Of a stretch of DNA of 64,000 bases, positions 36,168 to 46,200 are shown in pieces (positions within the stretch are counted from its first letter, which is position 1; each line of letters opens with the position of its first letter). The stretch comes from Salinibacter pepae (lineage in GTDB: Bacteria; Bacteroidota; Rhodothermia; Rhodothermales; Salinibacteraceae): positions 496,001 through 560,000 of the forward strand of contig NZ_CAMTTE010000001.1 in NCBI RefSeq assembly GCF_947077775.1. Reading direction: 5' to 3'. A model generated the notes under the pieces. That model made no database searches. It saw only the letters and a program-made list of their open reading frames with translations, and had not been told where the DNA came from. Position numbers and translations under genes: made by a program.

Positions 36168-36734
36168 ATGCTTGGTCGCCTGATTCTGCTCTTCTTGCTC
36201 ACGCCCGCAGTGGAGTTGGCCCTCCTCATCCAGGTAGACCAGCTGATCGGGTTCTGGGCCACAATCGCGCTGATCATCGTAACCGGCGTCGTGGGGAGTC
36301 ACCTCGCCCGCCGAGAGGGACTGTCGACCTGGGGCCGCCTCAACCGCCGACTGCAGGCCGGAGACCTACCCGGGGAAGAACTCGCCGACGGCGTCATCAT
36401 CCTGGTAGCGGGCGCCCTGCTCATCACGCCCGGCATCCTGACCGATGTGATTGGGTTCTCGGGCCTGATTCCCATCACCCGCACCCGCTTCCGCAACGTG
36501 CTGATGCGCTGGTTCCAGGGCAAGGTGGACCAAGGGACCATGCAGGTGCAGTTTGGCATGTTCGGGGGCCCCACCGCCTCCGATTCCAAGGGGGCGAATG
36601 TTCCCCCTCATTCTCCCGGCGGCCCCCGCCGGTCCGCCCCGGACGACACGTGGGAGGGGCGGCCTCAGGACCGACCCAACCACGCGGACGAACCGCAGGG
36701 AGACGGGAACGGAACGGCCTCGTCCTCCCCCTAG
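36168..36734 (+). CDS. fxsA: FxsA-family inner-membrane protein
   Basis: A 188-residue membrane protein of the FxsA type, linked in E. coli to phage T7 exclusion when overproduced. Membrane helices are seen at about 3-22 (LILLFLLTPAVELALLIQVD), 26-45 (LIGFWATIALIIVTGVVGSH) and 72-95 (ADGVIILVAGALLITPGILT). The typical FxsA motif PGILTDVIGF is present. The C-terminal 60 residues are Pro/Gly/Asp-rich, longer than usual and likely disordered. The start ATG is 36168; the following gene is on the opposite strand. Confidence 0.85.
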   Translation: MLGRLILLFLLTPAVELALLIQVDQLIGFWATIALIIVTGVVGSHLARREGLSTWGRLNRRLQAGDLPGEELADGVIILVAGALLITPGILTDVIGFSGLIPITRTRFRNVLMRWFQGKVDQGTMQVQFGMFGGPTASDSKGANVPPHSPGGPRRSAPDDTWEGRPQDRPNHADEPQGDGNGTASSSP

Positions 36735-36764
36735 TCCTGAGGCACTCAGACCGCCCAACGACGC

Positions 36765-37568
36765 TCACCCGCCGTGCCCGTTCATTCGCACGTTCACGTC
36801 CCAGGCCTGTGCCAGGGACGAGATGAGATCACGCTCGGTCCGGGTGAGGGGGCCGTCGGCCCGAGCCACGGTGTAGAGGTCGTCGAGGGCCGTCAGGCGG
36901 TGCGTGCTTGACAGCGCCTCTTTCAGCGCCTCCACCGAGTCGTAAATAAGGTCTTCTCGGGGCTGCTCCGCGTACACCTGCAGCGCCCGCCGCACCACGT
37001 CGCGCAACGCCTCCGGCGACCGCTCGGGTTGCCACTCCTGCAGCCGCTCCACCATCACATCTACCGTGCTCCCCGACAGATTCTCGTCGGCAGCGTGCCC
37101 CACGAGGATGTAGAGAAAGGCCAGCTCGTGAATGAGCCCCCAGTCCTCCCCCCTTCGCTGCACGACGGCCGACGTATTTTCCAGAAGGTCCTCGCTGAGT
37201 GCCTTGAGCGACCACGCGTCCGCCAGTGTGTGGATGAGCCCCTGTTCCCGCTCCAGGAGCACCCCGTCGGCCTCCGCAATGCGTATCAAGTGCCGAATTG
37301 TGTCGCGCCGCTCTTCGGGAGAAAGGGCCGACCTGAGGTCCTGAACGGCCCGTCGGAACTCCGCCTCGGCCTCCCGCTCGGTGAACACCGTAGCGGCCTC
37401 CACGATCAGATCCTGGACGGCAGGCTCGTCCATCGACTCCCACGCCTGAAGGGCATTTTTGAGGACCCGGAGCTCCTCGTCGCTGAGCTCGTGGTCGGTG
37501 CCGTAGGCCAGGGCAATGTATACGACCGCCAGGTCGTGGGTCGTCGTCCAGTCGTCGGAAGCGTTCAT
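36765..37568 (-). CDS. Protein with two TerB-like domains
   Basis: A 267-residue all-helical protein containing two TerB (tellurite-resistance-like) domains, at about 5-120 (DLAVVYIALAYGTDHELSDE, IRHLIRIAEADGVLLEREQG) and 140-260 (ELAFLYILVGHAADENLS, ALDDLYTVARADGPLTRTER). Each has the acidic metal-binding look of the family (ADG with nearby Glu). No tellurite genes are nearby, and TerB domains are found in many stress and envelope contexts. The ATG is at 37568, about 36 bases from the proposed promoter. The frame is open further upstream (to 37736) but without coding character. It converges with fxsA. Confidence 0.82.
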   Translation of the reverse strand: MNASDDWTTTHDLAVVYIALAYGTDHELSDEELRVLKNALQAWESMDEPAVQDLIVEAATVFTEREAEAEFRRAVQDLRSALSPEERRDTIRHLIRIAEADGVLLEREQGLIHTLADAWSLKALSEDLLENTSAVVQRRGEDWGLIHELAFLYILVGHAADENLSGSTVDVMVERLQEWQPERSPEALRDVVRRALQVYAEQPREDLIYDSVEALKEALSSTHRLTALDDLYTVARADGPLTRTERDLISSLAQAWDVNVRMNGHGG

Positions 37569-37603
37569 AGGAGCAGGGGCTGAATTCACAGGACGCCACG
37601 TCG

Positions 37604-37635
37604 CAAGTATACAGAACGACGGCCCCGAAACGCAA
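37604..37635 (-). promoter_or_regulatory. Candidate Bacteroidota-type promoter for the TerB gene
   Basis: On the minus strand TTG (37635-37633), a 21-base spacer and TATACTTG (37611-37604). The spacer is the same length as for the aldehyde dehydrogenase promoter. The ATG follows the -7 box by 35 bases. The -33 TTG lies inside a GGCCCCG/CGGGGCC hairpin (37621-37642). Confidence 0.5.
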
Positions 37636-37656
37636 CGGGGCCGGGACGGCCGTCCT
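37621..37656. repeat. Paired palindromes in the TerB upstream region
   Basis: GGCCCCG and CGGGGCC (37621-37627, 37636-37642) form a 7-bp stem with an 8-base loop, followed by the palindrome GGACGGCCGTCC at 37644-37655. They overlap the proposed -33 element of the TerB promoter, so they could be an operator or part of a leader hairpin on the other strand. Confidence 0.4.
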
Positions 37657-37797
37657 GAAGTGGGAGGGCCGGCGCCGTCAAAGACAGCCAGGCCTCCGAC
37701 GGTTTCCCTGTGAAACTGGTCGTGATCTATTCCCATCGGGGTTGCATTCGTCCAGATGTACCACCGATGTTGAATATGCTGATGCGCTCAGTTCCTG

Positions 37798-38229
37798 ATG
37801 TGCTCTTCATCCGTCCCTTCTGCGATGCCCGCCATTGACCCTGACGCCCTGGAGTCTCAGGTTGCCCAGCGGCTTGATCCTCACGGCAGCGACGGCGTCC
37901 AGTCGGCCCTCTCCGGGGTTGTGGACCTGGAGGCCCTGGAGGAACGCCGCTACGGCGAGGTGCTTGGCGCCATCGACCAGCGCCTGACTCAAAGTCGGTA
38001 CTCACTGCTGTCGATGGTCGTTGCCGGGATTTATTTTGGGCTCCTCGTGGGGTTGTGGCTGGTCGATGGGTCCACCTGGAGCCGCATCGCCCTCTGGCTC
38101 GCCCCCACACTCCTCGTGGCGGTGTATGGGCTGTACGCCACCCACCAGACCGTGCGCCAGATCCGCCACCTATCGGAAACGCGGGCCCTTCTCCAGATTC
38201 TGATGCACGGCCCGTCCGCAGACGGATGA
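37798..38229 (+). CDS. Small membrane protein, two transmembrane helices
   Basis: A 143-residue protein that I do not recognise. The front 70 residues are soluble and acidic (ALESQVAQRLDPHGSDGVQS, LEALEERRYGEVLGAIDQRL), followed by two membrane segments at about 72-90 (MVVAGIYFGLLVGLWLVDGS) and 97-115 (IALWLAPTLLVAVYGLYATH) and a helical tail. This resembles small membrane-anchored adaptor proteins, with both ends in the cytoplasm. ATG 37825 (MPAIDPDALESQ) is an equally good start. Expressed away from the TerB gene; no partner is evident. Confidence 0.65.
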   Translation: MCSSSVPSAMPAIDPDALESQVAQRLDPHGSDGVQSALSGVVDLEALEERRYGEVLGAIDQRLTQSRYSLLSMVVAGIYFGLLVGLWLVDGSTWSRIALWLAPTLLVAVYGLYATHQTVRQIRHLSETRALLQILMHGPSADG

Positions 38230-38336
38230 CTGGCTTTCCCACCACGCGTTAGCTGGGGGAGAAAGGAGCCTGAGCGCCTCTCCTACTCCACTCAGTGCCC
38301 CCGCCCAACGCCTTTCTCCTGAATTTCTCCTGGTTG

Positions 38337-39743
38337 ATGTTCGCCCCCGCCACCTATCGTTCGCGGCGTCGCACACTCGTTGAACACGAGCGCCCGGACT
38401 CCGGCCTCGTCCTGCTGCTCGGAAATCGGCGGTCGCCGCGCAACTACGTCGACAACCCCCACCCTTTCCGCCAGGACGGCACCTTTCTCTATTACTTTGG
38501 GCTCGACCGCCCCGACCTGTACGGCCTCATTGATCTCGACGCGGGCGCCTCAACCCTGTACGGCGAAGAGGCAACCCTCGACGACGTCGTGTGGGAAGGC
38601 GAGCAGACCGCCCTCCGGGAAGACGCCGCCGCGGTCGGCATCGACACGGTCGATCCGCCTTCTGCACTCGATGCTCGAATCGCGCAGGCCCGCCAGCAGG
38701 GCCGCCCCGTTCACGTCCTTCCCCCGTACCGCGACGGGCACCGGCTCCGCCTGGAGGCGCTGTTGGGCCGTCCCCACACCCAACTCGACGACGCCGTTTC
38801 GGAGCCCCTGATTCGGGCTGTGGTCCGGCAGCGGTCGGTCAAGTCCTCGGAGGAGGTGGCCGAGATCGAAACGGCCCTCGAACGCACCGCCCAGGCCCAC
38901 GCCTGTGCCCAGAAGCACGCGGTTCCCGGCGCGTCCGAGCAGGAAATCGTGGGCGCCATGACCGGCCTCCTGACGGCCGAGGGGAGCACCTTCTCGTTCA
39001 CGCCGACCTGTTCGGTGCGGGGCGAGGTGCTACACAACCATTCGTATCCGAACACCCTTAAGGAGGGCGACCTTCTTCTGGTGGACGCCGGGGCCACCTC
39101 CCCACGCCACTACGCCGGCGACATCACCCGCGTAACGCCGGTCGGAGGGGGCTTCACGCCGCAACAGCGAGCCATCTACGACGCCGTGCTGTCGGCTCAG
39201 ACCGCCGCCATCAACGCCGTTGCCCCCGGCGTCCCCTTCATCGAGATCCACAAGCACGCCGCCCGCACCCTCACGGAGCACCTCATCGAACTGGGGCTCA
39301 TGCAGGGCGCCGCCGACGAGGCGGTCGCGGCGGGCGCCCACGCCCTCTTCTTCCCGCACGGCCTGGGGCACATGATGGGCCTCGACGTCCACGACATGGA
39401 AAGCCTGGGGGAGACGTATGTGGGATACGATGAGGACCAGCCGCGGCCGGACCAGTTCGGCCTCCACACCTTGCGCCTGGGGCGTCCCCTCCAGCCCGGA
39501 TTTGTGATCACCGTGGAGCCGGGGTGTTACTTCATCCCCCCGCTCATCAAGCAGTGGCGGGAAGAGCAACGGTACGAGCGGTTCATCAACTACGAGCGGG
39601 TGGAGGACTTCCTCGGATTCGGTGGGATCCGCATTGAGGACGACATGCTGGTGACCGACGATGGAGCCCGGATCCTGGGGCCCGACATTCCGAAGGCGCC
39701 GGGCGAGGTGGCCGATCGGGCCGGTTCGTCCCGTGCCGCCTAG
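38337..39743 (+). CDS. pepP: Xaa-Pro aminopeptidase (M24B family)
   Basis: Metallopeptidase that removes an N-terminal residue preceding proline. The 468 residues have an N-terminal AMP_N domain (about 5-140, NYVDNPHPFRQDGTFLYYFG) and the creatinase-fold catalytic domain. Metal ligands are Asp250 in LLVDAGATS, Asp262 in AGDITRV, His345 in HGLGHMMGLDVHD, a Glu in VITVEPGCYF and a Glu in GGIRIEDDMLV. Length matches E. coli PepP. The ATG 38337 (MFAPATYRSRRRTLVEHE) is preferred over the one at 38295. It converges with addA, with a 35-base gap. Confidence 0.93.
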   Translation: MFAPATYRSRRRTLVEHERPDSGLVLLLGNRRSPRNYVDNPHPFRQDGTFLYYFGLDRPDLYGLIDLDAGASTLYGEEATLDDVVWEGEQTALREDAAAVGIDTVDPPSALDARIAQARQQGRPVHVLPPYRDGHRLRLEALLGRPHTQLDDAVSEPLIRAVVRQRSVKSSEEVAEIETALERTAQAHACAQKHAVPGASEQEIVGAMTGLLTAEGSTFSFTPTCSVRGEVLHNHSYPNTLKEGDLLLVDAGATSPRHYAGDITRVTPVGGGFTPQQRAIYDAVLSAQTAAINAVAPGVPFIEIHKHAARTLTEHLIELGLMQGAADEAVAAGAHALFFPHGLGHMMGLDVHDMESLGETYVGYDEDQPRPDQFGLHTLRLGRPLQPGFVITVEPGCYFIPPLIKQWREEQRYERFINYERVEDFLGFGGIRIEDDMLVTDDGARILGPDIPKAPGEVADRAGSSRAA

Positions 39744-39778
39744 CGTCGAGGGGAGGACGTGCCCGCGAGCACGGCCGA

Positions 39779-42700
39779 TCAGTCCGCAGCGCGACGGCCC
39801 AGGGACAGGGATTGCTCCTCCCCCGTGGGGTCTCCGACCAGGTGCGTCCCGGCGTCCGCAAGCCAGAGCCCCACCTCCGCGACGGGCTCGTTGACCACGG
39901 CGGCCCAGGCCCGCGCGTACGCCTGAAGCTGTCGGACATAGGTATGGTCGGGGGGCAGCGTCTCCGGCGGGCGTCCCTGGACACGATCGGTCTTGTGGTC
40001 GACGAGCATCCAGCGGCCGTCCGCCCGCCAGGCCAGGTCGATCACCCCCCGACGCACCACGGGGGGCTCGCGCTGAACGGTTTGGGCGATCGGGTACTCG
40101 GCGTACACACGATCGGCGCCCTGCACCCGCCCCCACACACGGCTGTCCAGGAACCGCTGGACCATCGTCGTAGCCCGCCCGACGGCGTCGGGCGTGGTCG
40201 CAGCCCCCGTCCGTTCGAGAACGGACGCCGCCACCGACTCGTCGGTCCACGGGGTGGGGCGGCCCGTGCGGACACACTGCTCCAGGAGCTGGTGGATTGC
40301 TGAGCCAAACGCCTCCCCGTAGCCCTCCGACGCCGGAGACGAGCGCACGGGGGAGGCGCGGTCGCCGTCGGTGACGGACTCCGTCCGGTACGAGGGACGG
40401 GACTGCACCTCAAGCTGAGCGTCCCGTTCAGTCCGTTTTGTTGTTAGGGCAGGGGCGGGCGCCTCCGGCCGGTCGCTGGAGGGCTCCGCGCCCGGGCGCC
40501 CCAGCTCGGGAACGTCCGCCGCGTCCAGGTGCGGGTAGAGGGGCGCCCAGGGGCCGTCGTCCGGCTTTTCCGGGTAGGTCGACACGACCAATAGATTCTG
40601 CGCCCGGGTGGCCGCCACGTACAGGAGGCGCCGCTCCTCGGCCGCCTCGTGGCGCTCTTCGCTCTCGCGGAAGCTCTCGTCCCGCCCGTCTACGGGCCTC
40701 TCCCACCCCAGCGGCGGGTGCGTCACCCGTTCGCGGTAGCCGCTTCCCTGCACGATTGGGGCGACGAGCTCGCCGGCCTCCCGGCGAAGGTGACGCCGCA
40801 CCGACGGCCCGCTGCTCCGGCTGTACGGATCGGCCAGGAAGACGACCGGCGCCTCCAGCCCCTTGGCCTGGTGCACGTTCATCACGCGCACCGCATCGTC
40901 GCCGCCCGTCTCCAGGGTCATGCCGTCCACCTCTTCCTCCCCGTCGACCACCCGCTGCAGCTCGTCCAGCACCTCGGCCCACCCGAGTCCCTGGGCGGCA
41001 AGATCCTGCACGTAGGTCATCGTGCGGAGCACGCGCCCGGCCCGGAGCGACCCCTCGGCCGCGTCCGGCGGGTGGGCCGCCCCCGCGAGCAGTCCCAGGT
41101 CGTCGATGAGTTGTTCGATTGCGACGCCCGGACGCTGCGCGTGGAGCCGGCGCCGCGCCGCACGCAGGTGCCCGAAGGCCTCCTCGAACCGTTGCGCGGT
41201 CTCGGCCGGAAGGGCCCCCAGCACAGACGCCGGCACCGGCTCGTGCATGCGACCAAACGCGCCACCAGCCCGCGAAAACCGGTACAGGTCGTCGTCGCTC
41301 GCCCCCACGAGGGGCCCTTTCAGGTACGCCACACACGCCACCTCGTCGTCCGGTCGGAGGGCGCAGGTAAGCAGGTCCACGAGGGCTTTCAGCTCGGCCG
41401 CCTCGCCCAGGTCTTCACTCCCGGTCACGGTGTACGGGATGCCGCGCTCGGCCAGGGCCTCGGCGTAGACGGAAAGGCGCGACTTGGTCCGCGTCAGAAT
41501 GAGGAAGTCGGAATAGTCCGCCCCGCCGGCGAAGATCGCGCCGTGCCGGTCGTCCCCCCCTCCGCTGCGCTCTTCGTCCCGAGCGCCTTGAATGAAGCGG
41601 GCAATGCGCCCGGCGTCCTGCGCGGCGATATCGGTTCCCCAGTTCCCCCGCACCTTGTCGAGGTTGATCCGCCGCACCCCGTCCACGTCCCGCTCTGTCG
41701 TGCGCTGGGGATCGAACGGGGTGTACGTGGCCTGACGGTCCATCAGGTCCGCGTCGTCGAAGAGGGCCCCGAATGCCGCGTCGCACCAGTCACAGATGAC
41801 GTCAAGCGAGCGGAAGTTCTTGGTCAGTGTCACGGCCTCGCCCCCCGTGTCCTCGATGCGCTCGCCAACGGCCTCGAACACCTCCATGTCCGCCCGCCGG
41901 AATCGGTAGATGGACTGCTTGTCGTCCCCGACGATGAACAGGCTGCCGGGAAGCGGGCGGCAGTCGGTCCAGGTCGTCTCGGTCGGATTGCGGCTGGTGA
42001 GGTAGAAGAGCAGCTCCGCCTGCAGCGGATCGGTGTCCTGAAACTCGTCGACCAGCAGGCGGGGGTGGCGCTCCTGAATGGTCGTTCGGAGGCCGGGGTG
42101 GTCGCGCAGCAGGTCTCGGGTGCAGGCGAGCAGGTCGTGAAAGGTAAGCCGCCCCTCCGCCTGACGGAGAGACGCGAACCGCTCCACGGCCGGGCGGACG
42201 AACGCCACCACCTCCTGGTGGACGTAGGCCCGCCACCGGCGCAGGGCCGGCTGCACCACGTCGCGCACCAGCGCGGGCAGGTGCTCGTCTCGCAGGGTCC
42301 GCGCCCAGTCGTAGGCGTCCGTGTGGGGGCCGCGCCAGCACTTTAGCGTCACGTCCGCCGACTCCTCGTCGGCCACGCCGGCGAACAGCTCAAGGAGCTC
42401 CGCGCGCTGTGCCGGGGTCTCCATCCCGGTCTGCGCAATCAGCTTCTCCGCCCTGTCGAACGCCTGCATTGCGTCGTCGCGGCCTTCGGGCAGTGCATCC
42501 GGACGGCGGGCCTGCCACGCGTCGAGCTCGGCCCGCACCGCCGCGGCGGCCTGCTTCAGGGCGGGGGCGGTGTCCGGGGCGTTGACGTACGGGTCCAGCT
42601 CGGGGTGGTCGCACAGCCGTTCAAAGTAGGCGTCCAGGTCCTCCGGCTCCAGCCCCAGGCTCGTGAGCGCCTCCATGCGGGCCGGCCGGTCGGCCCGTAC

Positions 42701-43204
42701 GGTCTGGAGGTAGTTCTGCCAGGCGCGGTCACGGAGCTCCCGTTCCTCGCGGTCCTCTAGGCCCGCGACGAAGCCGGGGGGCAGGTCTGCGGCGATCGGG
42801 CGCTCCCGCAGGAGGCGCGCGCAGAAGGCATGGATGGTGCCAATGAAGGCCTGCTGCGCATCCCGGAGGGCGGCCGTGACCCGTCGTCGCTGCGGGCCTT
42901 CCGCTGGCAGTGCAGTCTGGGCGCGCCGGAGCTCCTCGTAGAACCGTTTGCTCATCTCCCCGGCGGCCTTCCGGGTGAAGGTGATGGCCGTAAGGTCTTC
43001 CACCGGCACCCCCGAGCGCACGAGGGCCACCATGCGGGCCACGAGGGCCGTCGTTTTGCCGGAGCCAGCCGCCGCCCGGACGAAGAAGTTCGTATCCGGC
43101 TCGAAGGCCGAGAGGCTCGGCACGCCGTCTTCCTGCCACGGACCAATCCGCCGGCGGACGGCGGCGTCGTCGTACGTTGAGGAGGCCGAGTGGGGGGCGG
43201 ACAT
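39779..43204 (-). CDS. addA: AddA-type helicase-nuclease subunit
   Basis: Superfamily 1 helicase with a C-terminal nuclease, part of AddAB, which resects double-strand breaks for RecA loading. The 1,141 residues carry Walker A AAAGSGKTTA (about 45-53), VDEFQDTDPLQAELLF (motif II), GDDKQSIYRFRRADMEVF (motif III), TKNFRSLD (motif IV) and RVMNVHQAKGLEAPVVFLADP (motif V), a Q-motif region NFFVRAAAG and a PD-(D/E)XK nuclease near the end (GVIDLAWRADGRWMLVDHKTD, QLQAYARAW). It follows addB by 47 bases. Because both subunits bear a nuclease, the complex is AddAB rather than RecBCD. Confidence 0.92.
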   Translation of the reverse strand: MSAPHSASSTYDDAAVRRRIGPWQEDGVPSLSAFEPDTNFFVRAAAGSGKTTALVARMVALVRSGVPVEDLTAITFTRKAAGEMSKRFYEELRRAQTALPAEGPQRRRVTAALRDAQQAFIGTIHAFCARLLRERPIAADLPPGFVAGLEDREERELRDRAWQNYLQTVRADRPARMEALTSLGLEPEDLDAYFERLCDHPELDPYVNAPDTAPALKQAAAAVRAELDAWQARRPDALPEGRDDAMQAFDRAEKLIAQTGMETPAQRAELLELFAGVADEESADVTLKCWRGPHTDAYDWARTLRDEHLPALVRDVVQPALRRWRAYVHQEVVAFVRPAVERFASLRQAEGRLTFHDLLACTRDLLRDHPGLRTTIQERHPRLLVDEFQDTDPLQAELLFYLTSRNPTETTWTDCRPLPGSLFIVGDDKQSIYRFRRADMEVFEAVGERIEDTGGEAVTLTKNFRSLDVICDWCDAAFGALFDDADLMDRQATYTPFDPQRTTERDVDGVRRINLDKVRGNWGTDIAAQDAGRIARFIQGARDEERSGGGDDRHGAIFAGGADYSDFLILTRTKSRLSVYAEALAERGIPYTVTGSEDLGEAAELKALVDLLTCALRPDDEVACVAYLKGPLVGASDDDLYRFSRAGGAFGRMHEPVPASVLGALPAETAQRFEEAFGHLRAARRRLHAQRPGVAIEQLIDDLGLLAGAAHPPDAAEGSLRAGRVLRTMTYVQDLAAQGLGWAEVLDELQRVVDGEEEVDGMTLETGGDDAVRVMNVHQAKGLEAPVVFLADPYSRSSGPSVRRHLRREAGELVAPIVQGSGYRERVTHPPLGWERPVDGRDESFRESEERHEAAEERRLLYVAATRAQNLLVVSTYPEKPDDGPWAPLYPHLDAADVPELGRPGAEPSSDRPEAPAPALTTKRTERDAQLEVQSRPSYRTESVTDGDRASPVRSSPASEGYGEAFGSAIHQLLEQCVRTGRPTPWTDESVAASVLERTGAATTPDAVGRATTMVQRFLDSRVWGRVQGADRVYAEYPIAQTVQREPPVVRRGVIDLAWRADGRWMLVDHKTDRVQGRPPETLPPDHTYVRQLQAYARAWAAVVNEPVAEVGLWLADAGTHLVGDPTGEEQSLSLGRRAAD

Positions 43205-43251
43205 GGGCGCGGTTCAGTGTGGGGGGAAACGACAGGTAAAACGGCCGGCGA

Positions 43252-46200
43252 CTACCCGAAGGACGGTGGGGTGGGGCGCTCGTCGGGATACGCCTTCGCC
43301 TGAAGGGCCGTGCTCCGGGCCGCTAGATCGCGGAAGAGGCGGTCGTAGCCCCGGTACCGCCACGCGTTGAGGTACCGGGCACGAGGGTGCATCGGGAAGC
43401 TCCCCGAGGCGGCGAGGGAGCTCAGCCGGTCGAGAAGCCGCTCCACCTCAGTCCGGTACCGGCCCGGGTCGAAGGCGAGCCGCGTGCCCCGTTCTCGGGT
43501 CGTTGGGAAGTAGTAGCCGGACGTCCCCACTGTCTCGTCCGTGAGTGTGGAGAGTGCGTAGGCGTAGAGCGCCCACTGCAGTTGGGCGCCGTCGGCGACG
43601 GGGTCGCCCTCCTCGAATGAAGACGCACGCCCCGTCTTGTAGTCCCAGACCGCCAGGGTCCCATCCGGCCGGCGGTCCACCCGGTCGATCCGTCCTCGGA
43701 GCGCCATCTCGCGCCCCTCAACCGGGATTGTAACGGCCCCGAAGTCTTCCTCCTGGCGTCGATACGGGCCGTAGCCGAACCCGACCTCGTGGTACAACGG
43801 CGCGTGGGTGCGACAGTGCGCCGTCTCGGCCCGCAAAAACACGAGCGCATCCGCCCAGAGCCGACGAAACGCCGCCTCTTCGACGACATCGCTCGGGGGC
43901 GCGATCTTTTCGGTTTCCGCTTCGAACGCGGCCTGGAGCGTGTCTTCGAGAAGCGGTTCGTGCTCGGCCGCGGGCCGCTCGTCCCGCCCCCGGAGGGTCG
44001 TCATAAACGCCTCAAAGGTGGCGTGGAGAATGCTGCCGCGGCGACGGGCGTTGAGCCAGGGCTCGTCGTCCAGCGCGGGCTCGTCCAGGGGCTCAACGCC
44101 CAGGACGTATTTCAGAAAGTACAGATACGGGGTCTCGGCAAAAGTCTCCAGTCGACCCGCCGACATCGGCCCGCCGTTTTCGCGGTCCCGAAGAAAATCG
44201 AGCTCCGGATACGTGCCCGCCTCCAGCAGTCCGTCGTGTGCCGTGTACGCGTCGCTCTGGCGGGCCTGTCGCGCGTCCTCCCCACGCCGGAGCCAGGGAT
44301 AGCAGTCGGAGAGCGCGTCGCGGGCAGTGCCCGTCCCTGCGCCCTCGCCGCCCCGATTCCGAGCGACCGTCAGCCACGCCTCCATGTCGTTGAGGCAGGT
44401 GCGCTCGCCGGTCGGCACGATGCCTTCGGTGCGCTCCGACTCGACCGTGGGGGCCTCCGCCAGCCGGAGAAAGAGCGGAGAGGGATACCGCTCCTCCCCA
44501 CTGTCGAGGTCGAAGATGCGGGTGTACAGGGACAGGACCCCGGTGTGTCGCGCAAGGGCCTGTTCGTGGTGCCACTGCGCCTCGTCCGAGGCCGAGCGCC
44601 GCTCGGGGAGCTCGCCGTCCATCGAGTCGCTGAGCGCACGGCGGTCCGGGTCGCGGAGCATGGCCCCCGCCACCGCTGTCGTGGAGAGCGTGTCGCTATC
44701 CATCCCGACGACGTACAGGTGCGAGCGGGCGCCGTACCCCGCACTTTCGAGCGGCACGACGTGCGCGGTGCCGGGCCGCGGATGCTCAGCCCGCACGTAC
44801 TGTCCCTCGAGCCAGCGCCGGAGGAGCGCGGCGAGTTGCGGGCCGGACGCCTCGTAGTCTACCGGAACGCGTGCGAGGCGGTCGAGGCGTTGCCAAAGCA
44901 CGGTACGGCCCGCCTCGTCGAGCGTCCGCTCCGCCTCCGGTTTGTCCTCGGGGGGCGGGTCGACGGGCCCGAACCGCTCGACGAACCGCTGTGCCCGCGC
45001 CGCCATCTCCTGCACGGAGGCCTCTCGCGGGACGAGGGCCAACAGGGCCTCCACGAGTCGGGCGACGAACCGGAGTGCCCGTCGCCGCTCCCGATCCCGC
45101 TCCGGCTCGAGCCCCTGCCCCTCCAGCTCCACGATGCGGTCCTCGAGTTCTCCAATTGCGGCCCCGAGGGCCTTGGCGTATCCGTCCCGCCCGGGCTCGT
45201 ATCGGCGTGCGGCCAGCAGGGTGGCAACCTCGTGGGCTTCGAGGGAACCCGCCCCCATCTCATTCTCCATCTCGGAACGCATCCGGTCGATGCGGAGATG
45301 CCCACTCCGCAGCATCCGGATCAGGACCGCCGGGTCGAAGTCTTCGGTCACCCACTCCAAGAACGCGAGGAGGGCCGTGCCCGTGCGGGTCTGTCCCGCA
45401 AACACCCCGGTCGCGATGGACACCGGCAGGCCCACGCGCGCGGCCCGGTCGGCGACCAGGGAGACGTAGGGCTGCTCCCCCGCCACGGCAATCTCCACCT
45501 CGTCGAACGGCACGTCGGCGTCGAGGAGGTCGCGGACGAGCGCATCCACCTCCCTGGCACTCCCGACCGCCCGCCGCACATGGACCTCCTGCACCGTCCC
45601 ATTTGCCGTTTCACCGGGCGGCGGCGGGGCGTCCACAAAGCGCGCAGCGGCCGTCTGCGGAGGCGGGGCCTCCGGCTGCGGGCGGCCGATCCGGTAGAAT
45701 GCCTCGGCCCCGGCCCGGACGGCCCGCACAAACTGATGGGCCTCTTCCGGCAGGTCCACGGCGTCGCACACCGCCACCACGGAGGCCGCCACGGCCGGGG
45801 GCGGGGCCTCTCGCACAGATTCGGCGGCCCACCGGAGGACCTGCGCGTCGTCGTAGAGGCCGTGTGCGTCCAGCGCGTCCAGGTACCCCTCGTAGCAGTC
45901 CGCCACCACCCGAAACGTCGCCGACGCATCTTCCGTCCTGGCGCGCGCCTGCACGTCTGCTAGCGGGGCGCCATTCCGCCGGAGGGTCTCGATGGCCTCG
46001 GCCACCGTGTCGGCCAGTTGACGGGGGCCCGGCAACCCGTCGAGCCGCCCTCGACGCTGCAGCTGCTTCAACAGGCGCGCCGCCAGGAACGACCGCCCGC
46101 CGACCGGCAGCTCGCGCCGCCCCGACGCCAGGATTCGGGGCTGGGCCACCTGTTCGGCGTGGTGACGCACGATGCGGGTCGAGACCCCGGCCCATCCGTC

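Noticed and set aside
36168-36734. FxsA as a dedicated phage-exclusion system
   Set aside because: Exclusion in E. coli is seen on overexpression; no phage-related context exists here.
36765-37568. Tellurite-resistance operon around the TerB protein
   Set aside because: No TerC, TerD or other Ter genes are nearby; TerB domains are widespread in other contexts.
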